A stretch of DNA of 64,000 nucleotides from Prochlorococcus sp. AG-347-L02 (GCA_003281255.1 QCCL01000006.1:26956-90955); one strand, 5' to 3'. Counted from the stretch's first letter, positions 1 through 10,919 are shown. The notes: generated by a model from the sequence alone, not told the origin. Numbers and translations are program-made.

Positions 1-149
1 CTGCAGCGATGAGGATGACAGTTCCCGAGGCTAAATCTAGTTTTTATATTTCAACAACACTAGGTCTAACTTTCCCATTCAATATAGTTCTTGGTATTCC
101 TATATATATGAGTTTAGTAAATACCATTATCCCACTTTCCCCTTTATAA
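1..149 (+). CDS. sbtA: C-terminal end of SbtA-like sodium-dependent bicarbonate permease (truncated by window start)
   Basis: Open frame from window start: AAMRMTVPEAKSSFYISTTLGLTFPFNIVLGIPIYMSLVNTIIPLSPL*. Hydrophobic SbtA-like C-terminus, 2 nt upstream of an SbtB-like gene. Confidence 0.75.
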   Translation, partial: AAMRMTVPEAKSSFYISTTLGLTFPFNIVLGIPIYMSLVNTIIPLSPL

Positions 150-151
150 AA

Positions 152-433
152 ATGAAAAGATTAGACCTAATATTTAGTGAAAGAGAACTAAAAGCAATCA
201 TTAAAACTTTAGAAAAAGCAAATGTTCCCGGATATACAGTTATGAAACATGCTACAGGCCGAGGGCCTGAGAGAGTTGTTACTGAAGATATGGAATTTAC
301 AGGATATGGATCAAATGCTCATGTAATCGTTTTTTGTGAGCAAGAATTAATAGATAAAATGAGAGATAACATCAGGGACGATTTGAGTTACTACGGAGGA
401 GTCGCTTATATTTCTGAAGCAACACCCCTTTAA
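152..433 (+). CDS. sbtB: PII-like protein SbtB (regulator of SbtA)
   Basis: 93 aa PII-like protein immediately downstream of the sbtA end. Confidence 0.75.
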   Translation: MKRLDLIFSERELKAIIKTLEKANVPGYTVMKHATGRGPERVVTEDMEFTGYGSNAHVIVFCEQELIDKMRDNIRDDLSYYGGVAYISEATPL

Positions 434-455
434 ATTAAAGAAGAAATATTTATTT

Positions 456-1412
456 TTAAGAATGAATCCAATCAACTCTTATATTTTTTCTACTATTTAA
501 ATATCTATCAATTGACATCGCGGCAATACATCCATCGGAAGCCGCAACAACTGCTTGCTTAAATGGTGTATTTCTTATATCTCCAATAGCCCATACTCCA
601 TCAGAGTTTGTAGACATAAAGTCATCCACAATAACTCCTCCGTCTTCTTTTAAAGCAATTTGATCCCCTAAAAAGTCAGTAATAGGCTTTGAACCACTCA
701 TATAGACAAAGACTCCATCTAAATTTAAATTGATAGGATTTTCTTCTTGCTTATTTTTTACAACAACCCCATTAACTCCCATATCATCACCCAATATTTC
801 CAATAATCTTGTTCTACTCCAATGTTTTATATTTGAATTATCCATCAATTCCATAGCTTCTTCATTATCTGATTTAGGATCGCTTGATGTAATCCAATGC
901 ACAGTTGATGCAAACTTAGTTAAAACAGTTGCCTCTTCAATTGCCTCCTTGTTCACTCCAACAACGGCAACTTCTCTATTTTTATAAAAAGCCCCATCGC
1001 ATGTAGCACAATAACTTACTCCTTTGCCAAGGAAATCTGCTTCGCCCTTAAATGATGCAGGCCTACCCATAGCTCCACTTGCAAGTACAAGTGCTTTAGC
1101 TTTGAAAGTACCTTCGGGTGTATAAACCATTTTCCATTCTCCACTAGCGTCTATTCCAAACACTTGTGCTCTCCTATAGTCTGTGCCGTATTGCACAGCC
1201 TGTTCTCTCATTAGAGTAAGTAATTTCTCCCCACTTATATCAACCGGAACACCTGGATAATTAGCTATTTGATGAGTTATTGCTAAGGCACCAACAGATG
1301 GATTTTTATCTAAAATTACCGTCTTTAAGTTTGAACGAGATGTATAAAGTGCGCAAGTACATCCTGCCGGGCCTCCTCCGATAATAACAACATCTGACTC
1401 AATGATTTCCAA
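456..1412 (-). CDS. Thioredoxin-reductase-like FAD disulfide oxidoreductase (DDOR/DTR-type)
   Basis: FAD motif GGGPAGCTCAL, redox CATC motif, C-terminal GVWAIGDIRNTPFKQAVVAASDG; NADPH motifs degenerate. Confidence 0.8.
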   Translation of the reverse strand: MEIIESDVVIIGGGPAGCTCALYTSRSNLKTVILDKNPSVGALAITHQIANYPGVPVDISGEKLLTLMREQAVQYGTDYRRAQVFGIDASGEWKMVYTPEGTFKAKALVLASGAMGRPASFKGEADFLGKGVSYCATCDGAFYKNREVAVVGVNKEAIEEATVLTKFASTVHWITSSDPKSDNEEAMELMDNSNIKHWSRTRLLEILGDDMGVNGVVVKNKQEENPINLNLDGVFVYMSGSKPITDFLGDQIALKEDGGVIVDDFMSTNSDGVWAIGDIRNTPFKQAVVAASDGCIAAMSIDRYLNSRKNIRVDWIHS

Positions 1413-1666
1413 TTTAATAAAACTCCTTTTTAGTATTTAATTAGATGAGCTTTTGGTTAGAAGATATCTTTAATGTAAATACCTAACCTTGTATATAGAT
1501 ATAAGTTAAAAGAAAAAAAAGAAAAAAGCATAATATAGAAACAAACTTACATAGGAAAAAATAAAAAATTAATTATCAAAATGAACAGTTACGTGAAATG
1601 TTCTGTATTGATCTATTATTAAGTTAGATCGAAAAAATCAATTGCAGTAGAAACATTATATTTTTC

Positions 1667-1969
1667 ATGACCAACTCTGACTACCTTTTAAAAGCTGCCA
1701 TTAAAAAAGTAACCGAGAAATTAAACGAGATATTGGTTGAAAAAATTGAAGAGGCGACAAATATCGCTCAGGATGTCCCAGAAATTCTCAAAAAAGAATT
1801 TGATTGTTTGAAAGAATCCATAATCGAAGAAGCCTCAAGAATGGAGAAAGCCGAAAATATTCAAGAAAATGAGTCTACAAATACTTATGAAGATTCCAAA
1901 ATAAAAAAAGCTTTAAATGAAATTGAAGGTATCAATCAGCAAATTGATCTCTTTAATAACCATCAATAA
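1667..1969 (+). CDS. Hypothetical protein, likely helical/coiled-coil
   Basis: 100 aa ORF rich in E/K/I, co-oriented 9 nt upstream of the ABC1 kinase gene. Confidence 0.6.
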   Translation: MTNSDYLLKAAIKKVTEKLNEILVEKIEEATNIAQDVPEILKKEFDCLKESIIEEASRMEKAENIQENESTNTYEDSKIKKALNEIEGINQQIDLFNNHQ

Positions 1970-1978
1970 GCAAATTAA

Positions 1979-3646
1979 ATGAGTAATCACATTCTTCATT
2001 ATCGTTTAAAAAAATTGAAGAGAGCCTTTCTTATCTGGATAACTCTGATTTCGCTTTTAATAAAATTGTGGATAGATAATATTAGATTTACAATTTTCCA
2101 ACCTAAAAGTAATGAAAAAAGTAGGACCCAAATTAAAAGAGCGAGGTGGTTTACTAATCAATTAATAAAACTTGGTTCAGCATTTATAAAAATTGGACAA
2201 TTATTATCAGCGAGACCTGATTTAATTCCTAATACCTGGATACAGGAATTGTCTAAATTGCAGGATCAAGTTCCTAATTTTTCATTTGGGCAAGTTGAAG
2301 TAACTATAAAAGAAGAGCTAGGGTCTAAGTTTAATGAAATAGATCAAATAACATGTGATCCTGTCGGATCAGCATCACTAGCTCAGGTTCATAGAGCGAC
2401 TTTAAAAGATGGTAAGAAAGTAGTATTTAAAGTTCAAAGACCCAATTTAAAAGAATTGTTTGTCATCGATTTAGGCATAATGCAGCAAATAGCAGGATTG
2501 CTGCAGAAAAATAAGAATTGGAGTCGAGGTAGAAACTGGGTTGAGATTGCTAAAGAATGTAGGAAAGTTCTCATGAAGGAGCTTGATTTTAATTGTGAAG
2601 CACAATATGCAGCAAGATTTAGACAGCAATTTCTTGATGATAAAAATGTTGAAGTTCCTGAAGTTATTTGGAATATGAGCAGTGAAAAAGTGCTTTGTTT
2701 AAGTTATGTAGAAGGAACAAAAATAAGCGATTTAGAAAAATTACAATCACAAGAAATTGATTTACCTAAAATCGCTGAAATAGGTGCCATCAGCTATTTA
2801 AAACAATTAGTAAATTACGGTTTTTTTCATGCAGACCCTCATCCAGGGAATCTAGCAGTTTCAAATAAAGGTGAATTGATTTTTTATGATTTTGGAATGA
2901 TGGGCAATATCTCAAATAATCTTCAAACAAGTTTAGGGGGAATGGTTAAGGCTGCTGCTTTAAGAGACGCCTCATCACTTGTTAAACAATTACAACAAGC
3001 TGGGTTAATTTCAAAAGATATTGATGTAGGACCAGTTAGAAGATTAGTCAGATTGATGCTTAAAGAAGCCTTAACTCCACCATTTAGTCCGAATATTATT
3101 GAAAAATTATCTGGAGATTTATACGAACTTGTTTATGAAACACCTTTTCAACTGCCAGTAGATTTAATCTTTGTGATGAGAGCTTTATCAACTTTTGAAG
3201 GAGTTGGCAGAATGCTCGATCCAGGGTTTAACCTTGTATCAGTTACCAAGCCTTATTTAATAGAACTTATGACTTCAAATAATCAAACTCCTAACGATTT
3301 AATTAACCAATTTGGAAGGCAAGTAGGTGAAATAGGATCTAAAGCTGTTGGAATTCCCAAAAGAATAGATGAAAGTTTAGAAAGATTAGAGCAGGGCGAT
3401 TTGCAATTGCAAATAAGAATGGGAGAGTCTGATAGGCAATTCAAAAAAATGTTTACTGCTCAAAAAACTTTAGGCCATTCAATTCTTATAGGAAGCTTAT
3501 CAATTGCATCGGCTTTACTTGTAACCAATAAACAAAATAATTTTGCATTGTTACCACTTTTTTTTGCACTTCCAATAAGTATTGATTGGATAAAATGCCA
3601 ATTAAGTATGAGAAAAGGCTCACGTTTAGAAAAACTTAAGCGCTAA
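1979..3646 (+). CDS. ABC1/AarF/UbiB family atypical kinase
   Basis: KxGQ motif (FIKIGQLLSARPDLIP), SASLAQVHRA, GFFHADPHPGNL, FYDFGMMG. Confidence 0.92.
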   Translation: MSNHILHYRLKKLKRAFLIWITLISLLIKLWIDNIRFTIFQPKSNEKSRTQIKRARWFTNQLIKLGSAFIKIGQLLSARPDLIPNTWIQELSKLQDQVPNFSFGQVEVTIKEELGSKFNEIDQITCDPVGSASLAQVHRATLKDGKKVVFKVQRPNLKELFVIDLGIMQQIAGLLQKNKNWSRGRNWVEIAKECRKVLMKELDFNCEAQYAARFRQQFLDDKNVEVPEVIWNMSSEKVLCLSYVEGTKISDLEKLQSQEIDLPKIAEIGAISYLKQLVNYGFFHADPHPGNLAVSNKGELIFYDFGMMGNISNNLQTSLGGMVKAAALRDASSLVKQLQQAGLISKDIDVGPVRRLVRLMLKEALTPPFSPNIIEKLSGDLYELVYETPFQLPVDLIFVMRALSTFEGVGRMLDPGFNLVSVTKPYLIELMTSNNQTPNDLINQFGRQVGEIGSKAVGIPKRIDESLERLEQGDLQLQIRMGESDRQFKKMFTAQKTLGHSILIGSLSIASALLVTNKQNNFALLPLFFALPISIDWIKCQLSMRKGSRLEKLKR

Positions 3647-3651
3647 AAAAA

Positions 3652-4947
<1,296 letters not shown>

Positions 4948-5104
4948 TTAATTACTACTATTTAAATCCTATTAATAGCTGAACTATTTGGCTAATATCT
5001 GAAATATATATTTTAACCAATTATAATCTTCTAATTCCATAACGACTTAGATATTGTTTAAAGTTTTTATGAATTTCAAAGTCCTCGCAACCCCTCTCGA
5101 AAAC

Positions 5105-5140
5105 ATAATTTTCAAATTCATCTTACAATTTGAAAATTAT
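5105..5140. repeat. Perfect 14-bp inverted repeat with 8-nt loop
   Basis: ATAATTTTCAAATT-CATCTTAC-AATTTGAAAATTAT in the eno/clpB-like divergent spacer. Confidence 0.8.
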
Positions 5141-5207
5141 TGGATGATTATTATTGCAGATCCTATTTAGAATATTAATTAATATTCAACTATAGATTTT
5201 ATAGTTT

Positions 5208-7964
5208 ATGAGAGAAACACTTACATCAAGTCCTGAACTTTTTAGCGATATCAGTTGGAATCTTCTTTTATTAGGAGAAGAAACCGCAAAAAAATGGGAT
5301 CATAGCGAATTTAATATTGAACACATAATTCATACACTGTTCTCATCAAGTGAATTCTTTGCTTTCATTGAAAAATTATCAATCGACCAAGATACAGTTT
5401 TAGATATAACAGAAGATTTTTTAGAAGAGACACCAACAAATGAGTCAGATATTTTTACTATCGGAGAAGATTTAGAAATTTTACTAGATAATGCGAATCA
5501 GATAAAAATCCAATGGGGATCAAGATTAATAGAAATCCCTCATTTACTCATTGCTCTTGGAAGGGATTTAAGAATTGGAAATTATGTTTTTGAAGAAGGC
5601 AACCTTTCAATGGAAAAATTAGAGGAAGAATTAAAGTTTTTCCCAAATATTAATCAAACAAAAGATACTTTTAATTATAAGAACGTAATTGAGATAAATA
5701 ATCAATCTAATTTTGAATCAAACAATGAGAATTTTGTAAAAGAAGAAAAATTAAAAAAAGCTATTGTTCCATTACCCAAAAGTGAACTTCAAATTGAAAC
5801 CAAAAAACAAGTTGGAAAAGATGAAAATGCTCTTTCAATATATGGAAAAGATTTAACAGAATCAGCTCAAAAAGGTTTACTGGATCCCGTTTTAGGAAGA
5901 GAAAATGAGATCAATAATTTAATGAGGGTACTCTGCAGAAGAAACAAAAATAATCCTATACTTATCGGCAATCCTGGAGTTGGTAAAACCTCAATTGCAA
6001 AATCACTTGCGCAGTTAATTGTAGAGAAAAAAGTTCCTGATTCTTTAAAAGACTTAAAAATTATTTCACTTGACTTAGGTGCTTTAGTTTCTGGAACAAA
6101 ATTTAGAGGCCAACTAGAGGAACGACTAAGCTTAATAATGCAGGAACTAACCAATCCAAGCCAAGGAATGATTCTATTTATTGACGAAATTCACTCAATA
6201 TTAAGTTCTGACAGATCTTCTACCGACATCAGTAATATCTTAAAACCTTTACTAGCTGAAGGAGAACTTAGATGTATCGGTACAACAACACCTGAGAAAT
6301 TTCGTGAAACTATTGAAAAAGATCAGGCATTAAACAATTGTTTTCAAAAGATAGCTGTTAATGAACCTTCAGTAGAATTGAGCGCAAAAATATTGCAAGG
6401 TATCAAAAAGAAATATGAATCACACCATGGCATAAAAATTTCTGAAGAGGCTGTAAACTATTCTGCAAAATTGGCTGACAGATACATCAGCGATAAATGT
6501 TTACCTGATAAAGCAATAGATTTAATTGATGAAGCAGCAGCACAGTTAAAAATCGAGTCTAATAATAAGCCTCAAATAATTCTCCAAGAAGAAAGCAAAC
6601 TTTATACTATTGATGAAAAACTGAATAATTTGCAAGGAGAAAATATCGAAGCTCAAGAAAAACTATCTAATATGAGACAACAATCAGAGGCAAAATTGAA
6701 TATTCTTTTGGACAATTGGAACAATCTGCGGGAAGAAATGGAGCAATTATCAATTTTGATGAAAGAAGAAGATAAGCTAAACAAACAAATTCAAGATAAA
6801 TCAAATAACGAAATTGAACATGATCTGGATTATTTAGAAAAGCTTGAAGAAGAGTTAAGTGAAATAGAGAATGAAATACAAAAAATTGAAGAGAACTTTA
6901 ATAAAATAAAGAAAAATAAAAATTTCCCTTTTAAATATCAAGTTGAACCTGATGATATTGCGGATGTTATCTCAAAAATCACAGGAATTCCAATTTCTAA
7001 AGTTGTTTCTAATGAACGTAAGAAATTAGTCAATCTAGAAACAGAACTAAGTGAAAAAGTTATTGGACAAGAAAAAGCAATAGAAGCGGTTTCTGCAGCA
7101 ATTAGAAGAGCTCGCGTTGGCATGAAAAGTCCTAAAAAACCTATTGGATCTTTTTTATTTATGGGTCCTACTGGTGTTGGTAAAACAGAATTAGCAAAAT
7201 CTCTTGCAACAGCTTTATTTGATGAAGAAGACGCACTTTTAAGATTAGATATGAGTGAATTTATGGAGAAAAATGCCGTAGCAAGACTTTTGGGAGCTCC
7301 TCCAGGTTATGTTGGTTATGAAGAAGGAGGTCAATTAACTGAAGCTGTAAGACGTAAACCCTATTCAGTAATACTTCTTGATGAGATAGAAAAAGCACAT
7401 ACAGAAGTATTTAATATTCTTTTGCAAGTCTTAGATGAAGGAAGATTAACTGACTCTCAAGGAAGGACCGTAGATTTCAAAAATACCGTAATCATTATGA
7501 CAAGTAACCTAGCTGGTAAATCTATACTGGAGTATTCACAAAAGATTTCTAAAAATGAGGAAAATTTAGAAAAAGATCAACAATCTCTATATGATTCCAT
7601 TAATAATGCATTGTCTTCAATTTTTAGACCTGAATTTTTAAATAGAATTGACGAAGTAGTAAAGTTTGATCCTTTATCTATTGATGAACTTCAAAAAATA
7701 ATAATTTTACAAACAGAAGATTTGAAAAACCTGCTACTTGAACAGAAAATAAATATTGTTATTGATAAAAAAGTAATCAATAAAATTGCGAATGATTCTT
7801 ACGAACCTGAATATGGTGCTAGGCCACTTAGCAGGGAACTTAGAAGACAAATAGAAAATCCCTTAGCCGCAAAACTTTTAGAGGATAACTTTAAAAACAA
7901 AAAAAATATCACAATTAAACTCAATCCCGCTAAAAAAGATGAGATCGTTTTCAAACCTAGCTGA
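5208..7964 (+). CDS. ClpB-type AAA+ ATPase (divergent ClpB2-like)
   Basis: Two AAA+ modules (GNPGVGKTS and GPTGVGKTE), Walker B in both, coiled-coil middle domain, GARPLSRELRRQIENPLA. Confidence 0.92.
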   Translation: MRETLTSSPELFSDISWNLLLLGEETAKKWDHSEFNIEHIIHTLFSSSEFFAFIEKLSIDQDTVLDITEDFLEETPTNESDIFTIGEDLEILLDNANQIKIQWGSRLIEIPHLLIALGRDLRIGNYVFEEGNLSMEKLEEELKFFPNINQTKDTFNYKNVIEINNQSNFESNNENFVKEEKLKKAIVPLPKSELQIETKKQVGKDENALSIYGKDLTESAQKGLLDPVLGRENEINNLMRVLCRRNKNNPILIGNPGVGKTSIAKSLAQLIVEKKVPDSLKDLKIISLDLGALVSGTKFRGQLEERLSLIMQELTNPSQGMILFIDEIHSILSSDRSSTDISNILKPLLAEGELRCIGTTTPEKFRETIEKDQALNNCFQKIAVNEPSVELSAKILQGIKKKYESHHGIKISEEAVNYSAKLADRYISDKCLPDKAIDLIDEAAAQLKIESNNKPQIILQEESKLYTIDEKLNNLQGENIEAQEKLSNMRQQSEAKLNILLDNWNNLREEMEQLSILMKEEDKLNKQIQDKSNNEIEHDLDYLEKLEEELSEIENEIQKIEENFNKIKKNKNFPFKYQVEPDDIADVISKITGIPISKVVSNERKKLVNLETELSEKVIGQEKAIEAVSAAIRRARVGMKSPKKPIGSFLFMGPTGVGKTELAKSLATALFDEEDALLRLDMSEFMEKNAVARLLGAPPGYVGYEEGGQLTEAVRRKPYSVILLDEIEKAHTEVFNILLQVLDEGRLTDSQGRTVDFKNTVIIMTSNLAGKSILEYSQKISKNEENLEKDQQSLYDSINNALSSIFRPEFLNRIDEVVKFDPLSIDELQKIIILQTEDLKNLLLEQKINIVIDKKVINKIANDSYEPEYGARPLSRELRRQIENPLAAKLLEDNFKNKKNITIKLNPAKKDEIVFKPS

Positions 7965-8026
7965 GGAGTAAATCGATAAGCTAAAATAAAAATTAAAGCG
8001 AAAAGCTTAATTTCAAAAAAAATTTT

Positions 8027-8269
8027 GTGACAAGTCCAACTACTAATAAGGAACCTCTAAAAAAGGATTCTCCTGAAATTGAAGACCCTAAAAAAAAGAG
8101 TAATTTTTTTAGATCTACCTACGATGAGCTTAAACTTGTCGTGTGGCCTAACAAACAACAACTTTTTAGCGAATCTGTAGCAGTTATAATTATGGTATCC
8201 TTTTCTGCAGCAGCCATAGCTTCTGTTAGCAGATTCTATGGATGGGCAGCCTCGCAAATTTTTGGTTGA
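8027..8269 (+). CDS. secE: Preprotein translocase subunit SecE
   Basis: FFRSTYDELKLVVWPNKQQL motif; GTG start; immediately upstream of nusG. Confidence 0.93.
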   Translation: MTSPTTNKEPLKKDSPEIEDPKKKSNFFRSTYDELKLVVWPNKQQLFSESVAVIIMVSFSAAAIASVSRFYGWAASQIFG

Positions 8270-8322
8270 ATTATCCCCGAATATCCATTAATAAAAGATC
8301 TTAATTAAGCTTCCAGAAAAAA

Positions 8323-8934
8323 ATGAGTAATGAATTAACTACAAGCTTTGCTTCTTCAAAAGCAAATACAAGCATCGCAAGATGGTATGCAGTTCAAGTA
8401 GCATCAAGCTGTGAAAAAAAAGTAAAAGCGACTCTTGAGCAGAGATCAGTAACTTTAGGTGTTAATAATCGAATTATTGAAATTGAAATCCCCCAAACTC
8501 CAGGAATTAAATTAAAAAAAGATGGAAGCAGACAAACTACTGAAGAAAAAGTTTTCCCAGGTTATGTCCTCGTAAGAATGATTTTGGATGAAGATACAAT
8601 GATGGCCGTTAAAAGTACTCCAAATGTAATTAACTTTGTCGGTGCTGAAGACGGTAGAGGCAGCGGAAGATCGCGAGGTCATATCAAACCTCGACCATTA
8701 TCAAGACAAGAAGTAAATAGGATCTTTAAGCGCGCATCAGAGAAAAAAGCTGTAATCAAGTTAGATATTGAAGAAAAAGATAGAATCATAGTAACTAGTG
8801 GTCCATTCAAGGATTTCCAGGGAGAAGTTATAGAAGTTTCCGGGGAAAGAAATAAATTAAAAGCATTACTTTCAATATTTGGGCGCGAGACTCCTGTAGA
8901 ATTAGAATTCTCCCAAATCAATAAACAAAATTAA
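8323..8934 (+). CDS. nusG: Transcription termination/antitermination protein NusG
   Basis: WYAVQVASSCEKKV, FPGYVLVRM, KOW motif GPFKDFQGEV. Confidence 0.97.
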   Translation: MSNELTTSFASSKANTSIARWYAVQVASSCEKKVKATLEQRSVTLGVNNRIIEIEIPQTPGIKLKKDGSRQTTEEKVFPGYVLVRMILDEDTMMAVKSTPNVINFVGAEDGRGSGRSRGHIKPRPLSRQEVNRIFKRASEKKAVIKLDIEEKDRIIVTSGPFKDFQGEVIEVSGERNKLKALLSIFGRETPVELEFSQINKQN

Positions 8935-9001
8935 TTTCTAATTAATCTTGTTTATCGAGTAAAATTATTTTTTTCTACTTCAGCTTAAATTCACTAATCT
9001 A

Positions 9002-9427
9002 ATGGCAAAAAAAATTGTTGCAGTTATCAAGCTTGCTCTACAAGCAGGAAAAGCGAATCCTGCTCCTCCTGTAGGGCCAGCTTTAGGACAACATGGTGTC
9101 AATATCATGGCATTTTGTAAAGAATACAACGCAAGGACACAAGATAAAGCAGGTTTTGTAATTCCAGTCGAGATTTCTGTTTTTGAAGATAGAAGCTTTA
9201 CTTTTATCACAAAAACACCTCCTGCTTCCGTCTTAATAACAAAAGCAGCTGGTATAGAGAAAGGATCAGGTGAATCCGCAAAAGGCTCTGTCGGGAATAT
9301 AAGTAAAGCTCAATTAGAAGAAATAGCCAAAACCAAGCTTCCTGATCTAAACTGTTCTAGTGTTGAATCAGCGATGAAAGTAATTGAGGGTACAGCTCGT
9401 AATATGGGCGTCTCAATCACTGATTGA
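9002..9427 (+). CDS. rplK: 50S ribosomal protein L11
   Basis: [31 protein letters not shown]. Confidence 0.99.
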   Translation: MAKKIVAVIKLALQAGKANPAPPVGPALGQHGVNIMAFCKEYNARTQDKAGFVIPVEISVFEDRSFTFITKTPPASVLITKAAGIEKGSGESAKGSVGNISKAQLEEIAKTKLPDLNCSSVESAMKVIEGTARNMGVSITD

Positions 9428-9459
9428 GTTCAATTCAAAATTTCTCACTATTTAGGGGA

Positions 9460-9474
9460 GGTTAATTAATAACC
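9460..9474 (+). other. Short hairpin in the rplK-rplA spacer
   Basis: GGTTA-ATTAA-TAACC just upstream of the rplA start. Confidence 0.4.
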
Positions 9475-9493
9475 GTTTGCACCCAATACTATT

Positions 9494-10201
9494 ATGAAAA
9501 AACTATCCAAAAGAATGGCGGCCTTATCAACAAAGATAGAAGATCGCATTTACCCGCCACTTGAAGCACTTAGTATTATCAAGGAAAGTGCTAATGCAAA
9601 ATTTGATGAAACTATTGAAGCACATATACGTTTAGGTATTGATCCAAAATATACTGATCAACAATTAAGGACCACTGTTGCATTACCACATGGTACTGGC
9701 CAAAGCATCAAAATTGCAGTAATTACAAGCGGTGAGAATGTATCCAAAGCTAAGGCTGCTGGTGCAGATTTATTTGGCGAAGAAGATCTTGTGGAAAGCA
9801 TCAATAAAGGCAATATGGAGTTCGATCTACTTATTGCAACTCCAGATATGATGCCAAAGGTTGCAAAATTAGGAAGAGTTTTAGGACCTAGAGGTTTAAT
9901 GCCTAATCCTAAAGCTGGAACAGTAACTAATGATATTGCTAATGCAATAAAAGAATTCAAAGCTGGTAAGCTCGAATTTAGAGCAGATAAGGCGGGAATC
10001 GTTCATGTCCGCTTTGGAAAAGCCAGTTTCACAAAAGAGGCTCTATTTGACAACTTAAAAACCTTACAAGAATCAATTGATAAAAATAAACCAAGTGGAT
10101 CTAAGGGAAAGTATTGGAAAACTTTTTATATAACTTCAACAATGGGACCTTCTGTTCAATTAGATATCAATGCAGTACAAGATTACCAACCTGAAGGTTA
10201 A
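9494..10201 (+). CDS. rplA: 50S ribosomal protein L1
   Basis: [20 protein letters not shown] and conserved gene order. Confidence 0.99.
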   Translation: MKKLSKRMAALSTKIEDRIYPPLEALSIIKESANAKFDETIEAHIRLGIDPKYTDQQLRTTVALPHGTGQSIKIAVITSGENVSKAKAAGADLFGEEDLVESINKGNMEFDLLIATPDMMPKVAKLGRVLGPRGLMPNPKAGTVTNDIANAIKEFKAGKLEFRADKAGIVHVRFGKASFTKEALFDNLKTLQESIDKNKPSGSKGKYWKTFYITSTMGPSVQLDINAVQDYQPEG

Positions 10202-10211
10202 CTCTTTGTAG

Positions 10212-10217
10212 TATAAT
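10212..10217 (+). promoter_or_regulatory. Candidate -10 box for rplJ-rplL
   Basis: TATAAT at the start of the 190-nt rplA-rplJ spacer. Confidence 0.4.
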
Positions 10218-10236
10218 TTAAAGTGCAATAATACGG

Positions 10237-10391
10237 CCAAAGAAAGTAGGTTTATTTAGTTATTCTAAATTTTTAATTCCTACCGAGGACTCGTCTTAAA
10301 TTATTTCTTTTTGGATCTAATAAAAGCGGCCTCTTTAAAAGGACTTTGCCGCATTTCCTGCTCTCCCTAAATTACGATCCAAAAAACAACA
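10237..10391 (+). promoter_or_regulatory. Structured leader of rplJ-rplL, candidate ribosomal protein L10 leader
   Basis: Long spacer with nested pairing: CCAAAGAAA with TTTCTTTTTGG, GTAGG (10246-10250) with CCTAC (10279-10283), then GCGGC (10326-10330) with GCCGC (10348-10352). Confidence 0.6.
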
Positions 10392-10919
10392 ATGGGCCGA
10401 ACCCTAGAGAATAAGCAACAAATCGTTACTGAGATTAAATCTCTATTAAACGACTCGGAAATGGCTGTAGTTCTTGACTATAAAGGTTTAACTATCAAAG
10501 AGATGTCAGATTTGCGATCTAGATTGCAAACAACTAACGGCATCTGCAAAGTTACTAAAAATTCATTAATGCGTAAAGCTATTGATGGAGATAGTAATTG
10601 GAATGATCTTGAAACTTTACTGTCCGGAACAAATGCTTTTGTCTTAATTAAAGAAGATGTTGGTGGTGCTGTAAAAGCGATCCAATCTTTTCAAAAAGAC
10701 ACCAAAAAATCCGAAACCAAAGGAGCTTTATTTGAAGGCAGACTTCTAAGCGATTCTGAAATAAAAGAAATTGCAAGTCTTCCATCTAAAGAAGTATTGA
10801 TGGCAAAAATTGCTGGCGCTCTTAATGGCGTTGCAACAAAAATTGCGATCTCTATTAATGAAGTGCCTTCTGGACTTGCTAGATCACTTAAACAACATTC
10901 TGAAAAATCAGAATCCTAA
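10392..10919 (+). CDS. rplJ: 50S ribosomal protein L10
   Basis: L10 N-terminus with [20 protein letters not shown]; followed by rplL. Confidence 0.98.

Noticed and set aside
730-987. 85-aa plus-strand ORF
   Set aside because: Antisense to the well-supported flavoprotein gene 456-1412; sequence is typical of a mirror frame of AT-rich coding DNA.
1413-1666. Spacer with GAACA...TGTTC repeat considered as an ncRNA or operator
   Set aside because: Short imperfect match in AT-rich DNA with no tRNA-, 6S- or Yfr-like signature that I could support.
5867-6154. Antisense ORFs within the clpB-like gene (also 6938-7123)
   Set aside because: Opposite strand of strongly conserved AAA+ coding sequence.
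8057-8257. 66-aa ORF antisense to secE
   Set aside because: Mirror frame of the well-supported secE gene.
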